Of a stretch of 64,000 nucleotides of DNA, positions 21,688 through 31,127 are shown piece after piece. The notes below the pieces were generated by a model. It was not told where the DNA came from, made no database searches, and saw nothing but the letters and a program-made list of their open reading frames with translations. Position 1 is the stretch's first letter. The number at the start of each line of letters is the position of its first letter. Position numbers and translations under genes: made by a program. Origin of the DNA: Flavobacterium celericrescens (GTDB taxonomy: Bacteria > Bacteroidota > Bacteroidia > Flavobacteriales > Flavobacteriaceae). The stretch lies in the NCBI RefSeq assembly GCF_011392075.1, contig NZ_JAAJBV010000002.1, positions 248,001-312,000 on the forward strand, given 5' to 3'.

Positions 21688-22980
21688 ATGAAAAAATATA
21701 TAGTTCTTTTATTTATTTCTTTGTTAGGATTTGCCCAACAAACGCCTGCTCCAAAGCAAAATAAATCGATTTTAATCATTGGAGCCAAAGCACATTTAGG
21801 TAATGGAGAAGTTATTGAAAATAGTTTAATTTCTATTATCGATGGAAAAATAGCAACTATCGGAGATGCAACTTTAATGAAACCTGCCAAACATGATATT
21901 ATCATTGAAGCTGCTGGAAAACATGTGTATCCTGGCTTTATTGCACCAAACTCAACGTTAGGATTGGTTGAAATTGATGCAGTAAGAGCTTCCGATGATG
22001 AAAGTGAAATCGGTGAATTCAATCCTCATGTAAGAAGTATTATTGCCTATAATACCGAATCTGTAGTTACTGAAACCACAAGACCAAATGGCGTTTTATT
22101 AGCTCAAATTACACCAAGAGGAGGAAGAATTTCTGGTACTTCATCAATTGTTCAGTTGGATGCTTGGAATTGGGAAGATGCCATCATCAAAGAAAATGAT
22201 GGAATTCATCTAAACTGGCCAAGAAGCTATTCAAGAACTGGCTGGTGGGCAGAACCAGGAGGAATTGAAGCTAATAAAAATTATGAGCCACAAATAAAAA
22301 CAATACAAGACTATTTTGATAATGCTTTTGCTTATTTAAATACAAAAAACAGCAAAAAAGATATCCCTTTTGAAGCAATGAAAGGTATACAAAATGGAGA
22401 AAAAAAATTATACATTCACGTAAATGGGGAAAAAGAAATCATTGATGCGGTATTGTTTAAAAAGAAAAACAATATAAAAAACATGGTCATTGTAGGCGGA
22501 TATTATGCTTTTAAAGTTGCAACTTTATTAAAAGAAAACAATGTTGCTGTTTTATTAAAACGAGTACACGATTTGCCATTGTTAGAAGATGAAGATGTAA
22601 ATTTACCATATAAAAATGCAAAATTATTAGTTGATGCAGGTGTTTTAGTAGGATTAGAAAACGCTGGCGATATGGAACGTATGCAAACCAGAAATCTTCC
22701 ATTTTATGCTGGAACTTGTGCCGCTTGGGGACTTTCAAAAGAACAAGCTTTACAATTAATAACAGAAAATACGGCTAAAATTTTAGGGATTGACAACCAA
22801 TACGGAACTTTGGAATCAGGTAAAAGTGCCACTTTATTCATTTCTGAAGGAGATCCTTTGGAAATGAAAACAAATGTCATTTCATTCGCTTTTATTGATG
22901 GAAGACAAATTAGCCTACAAAGTCACCACACTGAATTGTATGAACGTTACAAAGGAAAATTCGAACAACAAAAAAAATAA
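21688..22980 (+). CDS. Exported amidohydrolase-like protein (metal ligands not evident)
   Basis: A 430-residue protein with a signal peptide (MKKYIVLLFISLLGFAQQ). It has the amidohydrolase composite fold: N-terminal beta part with IIGAKAHLGNGEVIENSLISIIDGKI, barrel, and C-terminal ENTAKILGIDNQYGTLESGKSATLFI. At the position of the usual HxH metal motif it reads GFIAPNSTLG, so the first metal-binding pair is missing. It may be a structural partner of the larger protein encoded 2 bases upstream, or use other chemistry. A strong terminator follows. Confidence 0.82.
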   Translation: MKKYIVLLFISLLGFAQQTPAPKQNKSILIIGAKAHLGNGEVIENSLISIIDGKIATIGDATLMKPAKHDIIIEAAGKHVYPGFIAPNSTLGLVEIDAVRASDDESEIGEFNPHVRSIIAYNTESVVTETTRPNGVLLAQITPRGGRISGTSSIVQLDAWNWEDAIIKENDGIHLNWPRSYSRTGWWAEPGGIEANKNYEPQIKTIQDYFDNAFAYLNTKNSKKDIPFEAMKGIQNGEKKLYIHVNGEKEIIDAVLFKKKNNIKNMVIVGGYYAFKVATLLKENNVAVLLKRVHDLPLLEDEDVNLPYKNAKLLVDAGVLVGLENAGDMERMQTRNLPFYAGTCAAWGLSKEQALQLITENTAKILGIDNQYGTLESGKSATLFISEGDPLEMKTNVISFAFIDGRQISLQSHHTELYERYKGKFEQQKK

Positions 22981-22984
22981 GACC

Positions 22985-23015
22985 AAAAGCCTTTCATTTA
23001 CTGAAAGGCTTTTTT
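22985..23015 (+). terminator. Rho-independent terminator after the amidohydrolase pair
   Basis: AAAAGCCTTTCA (22985-22996) pairs with TGAAAGGCTTTT (23002-23013) around a 5-base loop, ending in a T run. It lies 5 bases after the stop codon and overlaps the start of the next gene's promoter region. Confidence 0.93.
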
Positions 23016-23016
23016 G

Positions 23017-23024
23017 TATTTTTG
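23017..23024 (+). promoter_or_regulatory. -7 box of the RNA methyltransferase gene
   Basis: TATTTTTG matches the Bacteroidota -7 consensus TAnnTTTG. Its position after the potential upstream start codon at 23022 supports choosing the ATG at 23043. A -33 element is not evident, since the region upstream is occupied by the terminator. Confidence 0.6.
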
Positions 23025-23042
23025 CACTATAATTTCTATTTC

Positions 23043-23831
23043 ATGAAACAAATCACCTCGGTTCAAAATCCTTTTATTAAATCGTTAGTTCAATTGCAAG
23101 AAAAAGCAAAAGTTCGTAAACAAACGGGCACTTTTTTAATTGAAGGAAAACGCGAAATTGAATTAGCACTAAAAGGTGGTTATGAATTAGAAACGATTTT
23201 ATTTTTACCAGAAATCATTTCGGAAAAACAATTAAACGATTTAACAACGAAACCGTTAAACATAATTGAAATTTCTAAGGAAGTCTATCAAAAGTTAGCC
23301 TATCGTGATACAACCGAAGGCGTTTTGGCCATTGCTAGAACAAAATCATTAGCCCTATCCGATTTAAAACTTTCAAAAAATCCATTAATTCTAATTGGAG
23401 AATCTTTGGAAAAACCCGGAAACGTTGGCGCTATTTTAAGAACCGCTGATGCCGCTAATATTGATGCTGTGATTATCGCCAATCCAAAAAGCGATTTATA
23501 CAATCCCAACATCGTTCGCTCAAGCGTTGGATGCTTGTTTACCCGACAAATTGCCGTTGGAACTACGGAAGAAGTTATTGCGTATTTAAAAGCGAATAAT
23601 ATCAATATTTACTCAGCTACTTTACAAGATTCTACGGAATACCATACGCAAAATTACACTACACCTACTGCTTTAGTTGTTGGAACAGAAGCTACCGGTT
23701 TGTCTGAAAAATGGCGAACAGAAAGCACAAAAAATATTATCATTCCAATGCAAGGCGAAATCGATTCAATGAATGTTTCTGTTGCAGCAGCTATTTTGTT
23801 ATTCGAAGCCAAAAGACAACGCGGATTTTAG
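23043..23831 (+). CDS. TrmH/SpoU family RNA 2'-O-methyltransferase
   Basis: A 262-residue SPOUT methyltransferase that transfers methyl from SAM to ribose 2'-OH in rRNA or tRNA. The N-terminal substrate-binding domain (VQNPFIKSLVQLQEKAKVRK, then FLIEGKREIELAL) precedes the SpoU domain with motif 1 LEKPGNVGAILRTADAA, motif 2 VVGTEATGLSEKW and motif 3 IPMQGEIDSMNVSVAAAILLFE. This order fits RlmB/TrmH-type enzymes; the exact target nucleotide cannot be told. The ATG at 23043 is preferred to one at 23022, which precedes the transcription start suggested by the -7 box. Confidence 0.94.
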   Translation: MKQITSVQNPFIKSLVQLQEKAKVRKQTGTFLIEGKREIELALKGGYELETILFLPEIISEKQLNDLTTKPLNIIEISKEVYQKLAYRDTTEGVLAIARTKSLALSDLKLSKNPLILIGESLEKPGNVGAILRTADAANIDAVIIANPKSDLYNPNIVRSSVGCLFTRQIAVGTTEEVIAYLKANNINIYSATLQDSTEYHTQNYTTPTALVVGTEATGLSEKWRTESTKNIIIPMQGEIDSMNVSVAAAILLFEAKRQRGF

Positions 23832-23915
23832 TCTTTTTTCTTTTCTCTTTTTTCTATTTTCTAGATTTGCACAATTAGAAAAATTAGCTTACTTTTAGTT
23901 GGTTAAAGAAAATGT

Positions 23916-26135
23916 ATGACAGCGATAGAATTAGAAGCCGAAAACAAAGCCATTGCGCAAGAATATAAAGAATTACTTCGCATCAGTTATCAAACCCTTA
24001 CTGATGAAGACAAAAAAATCATCCGTAAAGCATTTGATGTAGCTGTTGACGCTCATAAAGACCAACGCAGAAAATCGGGTGAAGCTTATATTTTCCATCC
24101 CATTGCTGTAGCAAAAATTGTTGCGCGTGATATTGGTTTAGGAGCCACTTCCATTGCTGCTGCATTAATGCACGATGTAGTAGAAGATACGGACATTACG
24201 GTTCAGGATATTGAAAAAATGTTCAACCCAAAAATTGCTCAATTGGTTGAAGGTTTAACTAAAATTGCCAAAGTTAAAACCGATCAAGAAATTTCAATGC
24301 AAGCGGAAAATTTCCGTAAAATGTTATTGACTTTAAATGATGATGTTCGGGTAATCATTATCAAAATTGCCGATAGATTACACAATATGCAAACAATGGG
24401 AAGTATGGCTGATTATAAACAAGCCAAAATTGCTTCCGAAACCTTATACATTTATGCACCACTCGCCCATCGCTTAGGATTATACAACATCAAAACACAA
24501 TTAGAAGATTTAGGCTTAAAATATACTGAACCAGATGTTTACAACGATATTGTAAGTAAAATAAAGGAAACCAAAGAAGAACAAGATGCGTATATCAAAA
24601 CAATTTCTGATATATTAAGTAAGTCATTAAATGAAGAAGGTATAGAATTTACAATTAAAGGTCGTCCTAAATCAATATATTCTATCCGTAGAAAAATGAA
24701 GGCGCAAGGTGTTACTTTTGATGAAGTATACGACAAATTTGCACTTCGAATCATCTATAAATCAAATCCACATGATGAAAAATTCATCGCTTGGAAAATA
24801 TATTCAGTAGTTACCGATCATTATCGTCCATCACCAAGTAGATTACGCGATTGGATTTCTTCACCAAAATCAACAGGCTACGAAGCTTTGCACATTACAG
24901 TAATGGGGCCAAAAGGACGCTGGGTAGAAATTCAAGTCCGAAGTGAGCGTATGGATGAAATCGCTGAAAAAGGTTACGCAGCACACTACAAATACAAAAA
25001 TGGTGCAACTGAAGAACATGGTTTAGAAATTTGGTTAAACCAATTAAAAGAAGCATTAGAAAATTCAGCAAGCAATGCCGTAGATTTTGTAGAAGATTTT
25101 AAACTGAATTTATATGCCAAAGAAATCTATGTGTTTACTCCAAAAGGTGAAATTAAATCGTTACCAAAAGGAGCAACTTCATTAGATTTTGCTTTTAGTA
25201 TTCACTCAGAAATTGGTGTAAAAACTAGAGGAACAAAAGTAAACGGAAAATTAGTTCCCTTAAATCATGTTTTAAACAGCGGTGATCAGGTAGAAATCAT
25301 TACATCAGCAAATCAAAAACCAACTTCACAATGGTTGGATTATGTAACAACTTCCAGAGCAAAAAACAAAATAAAAAATGTTTTAAACGAAAATACTAAA
25401 AAAATTGCCGAGGACGGAAAAGAACTTTTAGAACGAAAACTTCGTCATTTAAAAATTACACTAAACGAAAATACAGTTAATGAGCTTGTTAACTTTTTTA
25501 AATTACAAACTAGTTTAGATTTATTTTACAGAGCAGGAATTGGAACAATTGAAAACCAACAACTAAAAGATTATGCTGCTCAAAAAAGCAACACATTGGT
25601 TAATTTCTTTAAGAAAACCATTAAACGTTCACCAACATCTCAGCCTGAGCAAATCCATAAAAATGAAATCAGCAAGAAATTTGACATGTTGGTTTTTGGA
25701 GCCGAACAAGATAAATTAGACTATAAACTATCAAGCTGCTGTAATCCGATTCCTGGTGATGATGTGTTTGGTTTTGTAACCATTAACGAAGGAATTAAAG
25801 TCCATAAAAAAGATTGTCCAAATGCAATTAGTATGCAATCTAACTATGCCTATCGAATTATTCAAGCCAAATGGATTGATTCTTCTCAAGAAGAATTTAA
25901 AGCGGTTCTAAAAATTACTGGAATGGATATTTTAGGTTTGACAAATGATCTAACCAAAGTAATTTCAAGTCAAATGAACGTGAATATTCAAAGTATTTCA
26001 TTGAGTAGCGAAGCAGGAATTTTTAACGGACAAGTTACGGTTGTTGTTCAAAACAATACCATCTTGAAAAAACTGATTGATAATATCAAAAAAGTAGATG
26101 GAATTGATAAAGTTACACGTGTTTATAATAATTAA
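23916..26135 (+). CDS. spoT: Bifunctional (p)ppGpp synthetase/hydrolase RelA/SpoT
   Basis: A 739-residue stringent-response enzyme. The hydrolase HD domain is intact (His61, then HDVVEDT with His86 and Asp87). The synthetase domain contains KGRPKSIYSIRRKM, FDEVYDKFALRIIY and STGYEALHITVMGPKGRWVEIQVR. A TGS domain follows (IYVFTPKGEIKSLPKGATSLDFAFSIHSEIG, about 405-465), then a CC/zinc-finger-like region (SSCCNPIPGDDVFGF...KKDCPNA) and a C-terminal ACT domain. It therefore should both make and degrade (p)ppGpp. It is the long RSH-type enzyme typical of Bacteroidota. A TAGATTTG box at 23862-23869, after a pyrimidine-rich tract, is a plausible promoter. Confidence 0.97.
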   Translation: MTAIELEAENKAIAQEYKELLRISYQTLTDEDKKIIRKAFDVAVDAHKDQRRKSGEAYIFHPIAVAKIVARDIGLGATSIAAALMHDVVEDTDITVQDIEKMFNPKIAQLVEGLTKIAKVKTDQEISMQAENFRKMLLTLNDDVRVIIIKIADRLHNMQTMGSMADYKQAKIASETLYIYAPLAHRLGLYNIKTQLEDLGLKYTEPDVYNDIVSKIKETKEEQDAYIKTISDILSKSLNEEGIEFTIKGRPKSIYSIRRKMKAQGVTFDEVYDKFALRIIYKSNPHDEKFIAWKIYSVVTDHYRPSPSRLRDWISSPKSTGYEALHITVMGPKGRWVEIQVRSERMDEIAEKGYAAHYKYKNGATEEHGLEIWLNQLKEALENSASNAVDFVEDFKLNLYAKEIYVFTPKGEIKSLPKGATSLDFAFSIHSEIGVKTRGTKVNGKLVPLNHVLNSGDQVEIITSANQKPTSQWLDYVTTSRAKNKIKNVLNENTKKIAEDGKELLERKLRHLKITLNENTVNELVNFFKLQTSLDLFYRAGIGTIENQQLKDYAAQKSNTLVNFFKKTIKRSPTSQPEQIHKNEISKKFDMLVFGAEQDKLDYKLSSCCNPIPGDDVFGFVTINEGIKVHKKDCPNAISMQSNYAYRIIQAKWIDSSQEEFKAVLKITGMDILGLTNDLTKVISSQMNVNIQSISLSSEAGIFNGQVTVVVQNNTILKKLIDNIKKVDGIDKVTRVYNN

Positions 26136-26198
26136 CAAAAGTTAATAACTAAAACACTATCAATCAAATTAGGGTTTTATTCAATGCAAAAATAACAC

Positions 26199-26206
26199 TA
26201 TCTTTG
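26199..26206 (+). promoter_or_regulatory. -7 box of the Fur-family gene
   Basis: TATCTTTG, a full match to TAnnTTTG, lies 23 bases before the ATG at 26230. A clear -33 TTG at the usual distance was not found. Confidence 0.6.
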
Positions 26207-26229
26207 CCAATATTTCATTTAACAGAGCA

Positions 26230-26667
26230 ATGGAAAACAAAAATCAGGAAATTGTAAAAAATGTTTTTACAAAATATTTAGAAGAAAAAGCACATCGTAA
26301 AACTCCAGAACGCTATGCTATTCTTCAAGAAATTTACAATGCAACCGAGCATTTTGATATCGAGTCTTTGTACATCAAAATGAAAAATAAAAACTATCGT
26401 GTAAGTAGAGCTACTCTTTACAACACCATCGAACTTTTATTGGAATGTGGTTTGGTACGTCGTCATCAGTTTGGACAAAACCAAGCGCATTATGAAAAAT
26501 CATATTTCGACAAACAACATGATCACATTATTTTGACTGATTCTGGTGAAGTTATCGAATTTTGTGACCCGAGAATTCAGCAAATAAAACAAACCATGGA
26601 AGAAATGTTTGGGATTGACATTCAAACACATTCGCTTTACTTCTATGGAACAAAAAAACAACAATAA
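26230..26667 (+). CDS. Fur family transcriptional regulator
   Basis: A 145-residue metalloregulator. The winged helix-turn-helix spans about residues 20-85 ([23 protein letters not shown], then [20 protein letters not shown]). The dimerisation domain contains the [15 protein letters not shown] metal segment. The paired CxxC structural zinc motifs of E. coli Fur are absent (only EFC), as in many Bacteroidota homologues. Whether it responds to iron, zinc or peroxide cannot be decided from sequence. It lies between the RelA/SpoT gene and purA, 31 bases before purA, and may be co-transcribed with it. Confidence 0.93.
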   Translation: MENKNQEIVKNVFTKYLEEKAHRKTPERYAILQEIYNATEHFDIESLYIKMKNKNYRVSRATLYNTIELLLECGLVRRHQFGQNQAHYEKSYFDKQHDHIILTDSGEVIEFCDPRIQQIKQTMEEMFGIDIQTHSLYFYGTKKQQ

Positions 26668-26698
26668 CAACTAACTACAAATAATAAATAACAACACA

Positions 26699-27970
26699 AT
26701 GACTGTAGATTTACTACTTGGATTACAATGGGGCGATGAAGGAAAAGGAAAAATTGTTGATGTTCTTACATCAAAATATGATATTATTGCACGTTTTCAA
26801 GGTGGACCAAATGCGGGACACACTTTAGAATTTGACGGAATCAAACACGTTTTAAGAACAATTCCTTCTGGAATTTTCCACAAAAACGCAATTAATATAA
26901 TTGGAAATGGAGTGGTAATCGACCCTGTAGTTTTCCAAAAAGAAATTGAAGGTTTAGCAAAATTCGACATGGACATTACGGCTAAATTATTCATTTCTAG
27001 AAAAGCACACTTAATTTTACCAACTCACCGTTTATTAGATGCCGCTTCTGAAGCATCAAAAGGAAAAGCAAAAATTGGTTCTACTTTAAAAGGAATTGGT
27101 CCAACATATATGGACAAAACTGGAAGAAATGGACTTCGTGTAGGTGATTTAGAATTAGAAGATTTTAAACAACGTTATAGAGCTTTAGCTGATAAACACG
27201 AAGCAATGATTGCTTTTTATGATGTTGATTTACAATATGACTTAAAAGAAATGGAAGAAGAGTTTTTTGAAGCAGTAAAAGACTTAAAAAAATTAACTTT
27301 CATCGATAGTGAAGAATACTTAAACAAAGCCTTAAAAGAAGGAAAATCAATTTTAGCTGAAGGAGCACAAGGTTCTTTATTAGATGTTGATTTTGGAACA
27401 TATCCTTTTGTAACTTCTTCAAATACAACAGCTGCTGGTGCTTGTACAGGTTTAGGAATTGCGCCTAACAAAGTAAAAGACGTTTTCGGAATTTTCAAAG
27501 CATACACAACTCGTGTAGGTAGCGGACCATTTCCAACAGAAGATTTCAATGAAGCTGGGCAAACTATGGCAAAAGTAGGTAACGAATTTGGTTCAGTTAC
27601 AGGACGTGCGCGTCGTTGTGGTTGGTTAGATTTAGTTGCTTTAAAATATGCAGTCCAAGTAAATGGTGTCACACAATTATACATGATGAAAGGCGATGTT
27701 CTTTCTGGATTTGACACCTTACAAGTTTGTACAGGTTACAACTACAAAGGACAAAAAATTCAGCATTTACCATATAATATCGAACCTGAAAATGTAACAC
27801 CAATTTTCACCGAAATGAAAGGTTGGAAAGCAGATTTAACAGGAATGACAGCGTATGATGAATTACCACAAGAATTAAAAGCATACATTGAATTCATTGA
27901 AAAAGAAGTAGAGGTGCCAATCAAAGTAATTTCGGTTGGACCAGATAGAAAACAAACTATTACCAAATAA
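26699..27970 (+). CDS. purA: Adenylosuccinate synthetase
   Basis: A 423-residue enzyme that converts IMP, GTP and aspartate to adenylosuccinate, the first committed step to AMP. The GTP-binding loop GLQWGDEGKGK is at residues 8-18, the IMP-site GGPNAGHT at about 38-45, and the ILAEGAQGSLLDVDFGTYPFVTSSN and GRARRCGWLDL signatures are complete. Length is normal. It follows the Fur-family gene and is followed by a strong terminator. Confidence 0.98.
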   Translation: MTVDLLLGLQWGDEGKGKIVDVLTSKYDIIARFQGGPNAGHTLEFDGIKHVLRTIPSGIFHKNAINIIGNGVVIDPVVFQKEIEGLAKFDMDITAKLFISRKAHLILPTHRLLDAASEASKGKAKIGSTLKGIGPTYMDKTGRNGLRVGDLELEDFKQRYRALADKHEAMIAFYDVDLQYDLKEMEEEFFEAVKDLKKLTFIDSEEYLNKALKEGKSILAEGAQGSLLDVDFGTYPFVTSSNTTAAGACTGLGIAPNKVKDVFGIFKAYTTRVGSGPFPTEDFNEAGQTMAKVGNEFGSVTGRARRCGWLDLVALKYAVQVNGVTQLYMMKGDVLSGFDTLQVCTGYNYKGQKIQHLPYNIEPENVTPIFTEMKGWKADLTGMTAYDELPQELKAYIEFIEKEVEVPIKVISVGPDRKQTITK

Positions 27971-27974
27971 TTTT

Positions 27975-28005
27975 AAAACGCTTTCTTTTAGAGAGCGTTT
28001 TTTTT
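27975..28005 (+). terminator. Rho-independent terminator after purA
   Basis: AAAACGCTTTCT (27975-27986) pairs with AGAGAGCGTTTT (27990-28001) with a 3-base loop and one G-T wobble, then a T run. It is 4 bases after the purA stop codon. Confidence 0.93.
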
Positions 28006-28058
28006 ATCTTATAATGATAAAAAAATCTTAATAGACAACCGCATTTCTACTTTTTACT

Positions 28059-28066
28059 TAAATTTG
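28059..28066 (+). promoter_or_regulatory. -7 box of the OstA-like gene
   Basis: TAAATTTG matches TAnnTTTG and lies 19 bases before the TTG start codon at 28086. It supports initiation of transcription after the purA terminator; no convincing -33 element is seen. Confidence 0.5.
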
Positions 28067-28085
28067 GCTCAAAATAAAACACGTC

Positions 28086-29768
28086 TTGAAAAAAACATTT
28101 TTTTATATCACATTTTTGCTTTTATCAATTGCTAGTACATTAGCACAAGAAAAGAAAAAAATCATCATTGAAAATTCAGATTTCATTGATATGAATCAAA
28201 CTGAAATTCCTGGTGCAATTGTGTTCACAGGAAACGTGAGAGTACTTCATAATGGTGTCAAAATAAATTGCAATAAAGCTTATCATTTTAAAGACGAAGA
28301 ATATATCAAAGCCTTCGGAAATGTACAAATTAATCAAGGTGATTCTATTTTTTTGAATAGTAGATATGCAGAATATGACGGAAAAATTGAATTTGCATTT
28401 GCAACAGGTGATGTTTCGATGCGCTCACCAGAGTCAACCCTAGTAACAGATACGGTTTATTTTGACAAGAAAAACCAACAAGCTTTTTACAATTCTTTTG
28501 GAACAATTCGCAACAAAGAAAACACTTTAAAAAGTAAAGCAGGTCGCTATTATGTTGATCAAAAGAAATATCAATTTACAACCGCGGTAACCGTTACCAA
28601 CCCACAATCAACCATAAAGACCAATCATCTTGACTTTTATGAAAATTCTGGTCATGCATATGTTTTTGGTCCATCAACCATTACTAGTAAAGAAAATGTA
28701 ATTTACACCGAGAATGGTTTTTATGATACTACAAATGATGTTGGAAAATTATCCAAAAACTCCAAAATCACCTACGACAACAAAATTATTGAAGGTGATG
28801 ATTTGTTTTATGATCGAAAGAAAAATTATTCCAGAGGAATTAACAATGTAAAAATTACCGACACCATAAATAACGTTATTGCTACTGGACATTTTGCAGA
28901 ATTATACAGAAACATTGAAACCAAAAAAGATTCAATGGTGCTTACTAAAAAAGCATTGATAAGAACATTAGTAGAAAATGATACTATGTTCATGCATGGA
29001 AAAAAAATCATTGTTTCAGGACCAAAAGATGACCGAATCATTAGAGCTTTTAACAACGTTCGTTTTTATAAAACCGACATGAGTGGAAAATGTGATTCGT
29101 TACATTCAAGTACTAAAAATGAATTAACCCAACTCATCGGAAAACCAATTCTTTGGAACAACAACAATCAAATGACTGGCGATGTGATGCACTTAATTGG
29201 TAATAATAAAACGGAGCAATTGGATTCCTTAAAAGTACTAAATAATGCTTTTATCATTCAAAAAGATTCATTAAGCACTAATGGTTATAACCAAATTAAA
29301 GGGCAAAACTTATATGGTAGATTTGTGGATCAAAAACTAAAGGAAGTTGATATCATTAAAAATGCTGAAGTAATTTATTATATGTACAATGACGCAAACG
29401 AGTTCATTGGAATCAATAAAACCGTTTGTAGTAAAATAAATTTGATACTAAACGAGAATAAAATTGAAACCATAACGTTTTTCACAAAAGCAGATAGCTT
29501 CATTTATCCTGAAAAAGATTTTCCCGAAAATGCTCGAAAACTTAGAGGTTTTGTATGGCGTGGCGATGAACGCATAATATCCAAAGATGATATCTTCCCC
29601 GCAGAAGAATTAGCTATTGATGAAAAAGCACAAATCGAAGCTAAAAAGAATGCTATCAAAGCAGAAAAACCTATGGAAATTCAAAAAGAAACGTTGGAAT
29701 ACGACGAGAAAAATCCAAAACCAAAAGATAAAACCGTGAAACCTGCTAAATCAGAAAAGGCAAAATAA
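28086..29768 (+). CDS. OstA-like (LptA/LptD N-terminal domain) exported protein
   Basis: A 560-residue periplasmic protein with a signal peptide (KKTFFYITFLLLSIASTLAQ). It has repeated OstA/LptA beta-jellyroll strands (GAIVFTGNVRVLHNGVKINCNKAYHF, AFGNVQINQGDSIFLNSRYAEYDG, and similar repeats throughout) and a Lys/Glu-rich C-terminal tail. LptA/OstA proteins form the periplasmic bridge that carries lipopolysaccharide to the outer membrane; this long Bacteroidota form probably has a related role. The start codon is TTG; no in-frame ATG is suitably placed before the signal peptide. Its stop overlaps the aminotransferase start by one base. Confidence 0.88.
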   Translation: MKKTFFYITFLLLSIASTLAQEKKKIIIENSDFIDMNQTEIPGAIVFTGNVRVLHNGVKINCNKAYHFKDEEYIKAFGNVQINQGDSIFLNSRYAEYDGKIEFAFATGDVSMRSPESTLVTDTVYFDKKNQQAFYNSFGTIRNKENTLKSKAGRYYVDQKKYQFTTAVTVTNPQSTIKTNHLDFYENSGHAYVFGPSTITSKENVIYTENGFYDTTNDVGKLSKNSKITYDNKIIEGDDLFYDRKKNYSRGINNVKITDTINNVIATGHFAELYRNIETKKDSMVLTKKALIRTLVENDTMFMHGKKIIVSGPKDDRIIRAFNNVRFYKTDMSGKCDSLHSSTKNELTQLIGKPILWNNNNQMTGDVMHLIGNNKTEQLDSLKVLNNAFIIQKDSLSTNGYNQIKGQNLYGRFVDQKLKEVDIIKNAEVIYYMYNDANEFIGINKTVCSKINLILNENKIETITFFTKADSFIYPEKDFPENARKLRGFVWRGDERIISKDDIFPAEELAIDEKAQIEAKKNAIKAEKPMEIQKETLEYDEKNPKPKDKTVKPAKSEKAK

Positions 29769-30967
29769 TGATTGACGATTTTTTTAAATACCAAGCACAA
29801 ACTTCACCTTATCCATTAGCACTAGAAGTTGCTCTTGCAAAAGGATCCTATATATTTGATACAGATGGAAATGCCTATTTAGACTTCGTAGCTGGCGTTT
29901 CAGCTTGTACATTAGGACATCAGCCAAAACGTGTTAACGATGCTATCAAAAAACAGCTAGACACTTATTCTCACGTAATGGTATATGGTGAATATGCCCA
30001 ACATCCAGCAACAGAGTTATGTAAATTATTAGCCGAAAATCTTCCCTATCCTCTCACGAAAACGTATTTGGTAAATTCAGGAACGGAAGCTATTGAAGGT
30101 GCATTAAAATTAGCGCGAAGAGTTACAGGAAGAAGTCAACTGATTTCTTGTCATAATGCGTATCATGGTAATACTATGGGAAGCATGAGTGTGATGGGAT
30201 TTGAAGAACGCAAACAAATTTTTCGTCCGTTAATTCCAGATGTAGATTTCATCACGTTCAATAACGAAGCTGATTTAGAAAAAATTACTACAAAAACCGC
30301 AGGAATTTTATTAGAAACTATCCAAGGTGGCGCTGGTTTTATTGAACCTCAAAACGATTTTCTTAAAAAAGTGCGCCAACGTTGTGACGAGGTGGGTGCT
30401 ATTATGATTTTAGACGAAATTCAGCCTGGATTTGGTCGTACTGGAAAACTTTTCGGATTTCAAAACTACGATGTCATTCCTGATGTGGTTGTAATGGGAA
30501 AAGGAATGGGTGGCGGAATGCCTGTTGGTGCTTTTACAGCTTCCGAAAAAATGATGGATTTATTAAGTCATGATCCAAAACTCGGACACATAACTACTTT
30601 TGGCGGACATCCTGTCATTGCGGCAGCTTGTTTGGCAACATTACAAGAAGTTACTGAAACCAATTTAATGCAAGAAGCTTTAGAAAAAGAACAGTTGTTC
30701 AGAAGTCTATTAGTTCATCCATTAATAAAAGAAATACGTGGTCGTGGTCTAATGTTAGCCGCTATGACAGAAACTGCAGAAATCACTAATGAAGTTGTAC
30801 TTCGCTGTCATAAAAGAGGTCTTATTTTATTCTGGTTATTATTCGAAGGTTGCGCGGTTCGGATTACACCACCACTTACACTTACTAATGAGGAAATTAG
30901 AAAAGGTTGTGGCATTATTATTGAGGTACTTAATGAGATTGCGAACGAAATTAAGTCAGGAAATTAA
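29768..30967 (+). CDS. Class III (AstC/ArgD-like) PLP-dependent aminotransferase
   Basis: A 399-residue aspartate aminotransferase-superfamily class III enzyme (omega-aminotransferase group). Motifs: YLDFVAGVSACTLGHQ, TYLVNSGTEAIEGALKLARR (phosphate-binding), ISCHNAYHGNTMGSMSVMG, IMILDEIQPGFGRTGKLF with the Asp for the pyridine nitrogen, and VVMGKGMGGGMPVGAF with the Schiff-base Lys. Similar to ornithine, acetylornithine or 4-aminobutyrate aminotransferases; the substrate cannot be fixed by sequence. It overlaps the OstA-like gene by one base, an order conserved in flavobacteria as far as I recall. Confidence 0.94.
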   Translation: MIDDFFKYQAQTSPYPLALEVALAKGSYIFDTDGNAYLDFVAGVSACTLGHQPKRVNDAIKKQLDTYSHVMVYGEYAQHPATELCKLLAENLPYPLTKTYLVNSGTEAIEGALKLARRVTGRSQLISCHNAYHGNTMGSMSVMGFEERKQIFRPLIPDVDFITFNNEADLEKITTKTAGILLETIQGGAGFIEPQNDFLKKVRQRCDEVGAIMILDEIQPGFGRTGKLFGFQNYDVIPDVVVMGKGMGGGMPVGAFTASEKMMDLLSHDPKLGHITTFGGHPVIAAACLATLQEVTETNLMQEALEKEQLFRSLLVHPLIKEIRGRGLMLAAMTETAEITNEVVLRCHKRGLILFWLLFEGCAVRITPPLTLTNEEIRKGCGIIIEVLNEIANEIKSGN

Positions 30968-31068
30968 TAGTTTTTCCAATTACTAATTTTTGTTTGAACT
31001 TGTAATTGAAATTGTTCTTAAACTTGAAAAATTGTTAATTAAATTGTTTAAAACAATTCCATTTCAAA

Positions 31069-31084
31069 TTGATGCCTGCATCAA
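31069..31084. promoter_or_regulatory. Operator-like palindrome before the TPR gene
   Basis: TTGATGC and GCATCAA form a perfect 7-bp inverted repeat with a 2-base centre. It lies 7 bases before a -7-like box TACCTTTA (31092-31099), so it would cover the -33/spacer region. This is typical of a repressor site, but it may be chance. Confidence 0.35.
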
Positions 31085-31127
31085 ATATAAGTACCTTTAT
31101 TAAGGATAAATCAAAAAAGAAAGCGCT

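Noticed and set aside
21558..22022. 154-codon open frame on the minus strand across the two amidohydrolase genes
   Set aside because: It is antisense to two strong genes, low-complexity and Ser/Ile-rich, and has no promoter-like signal.
27217..27717. 166-codon open frame on the minus strand inside purA
   Set aside because: It is fully covered by the well-supported purA gene on the other strand and its product has no recognisable domain or start region.
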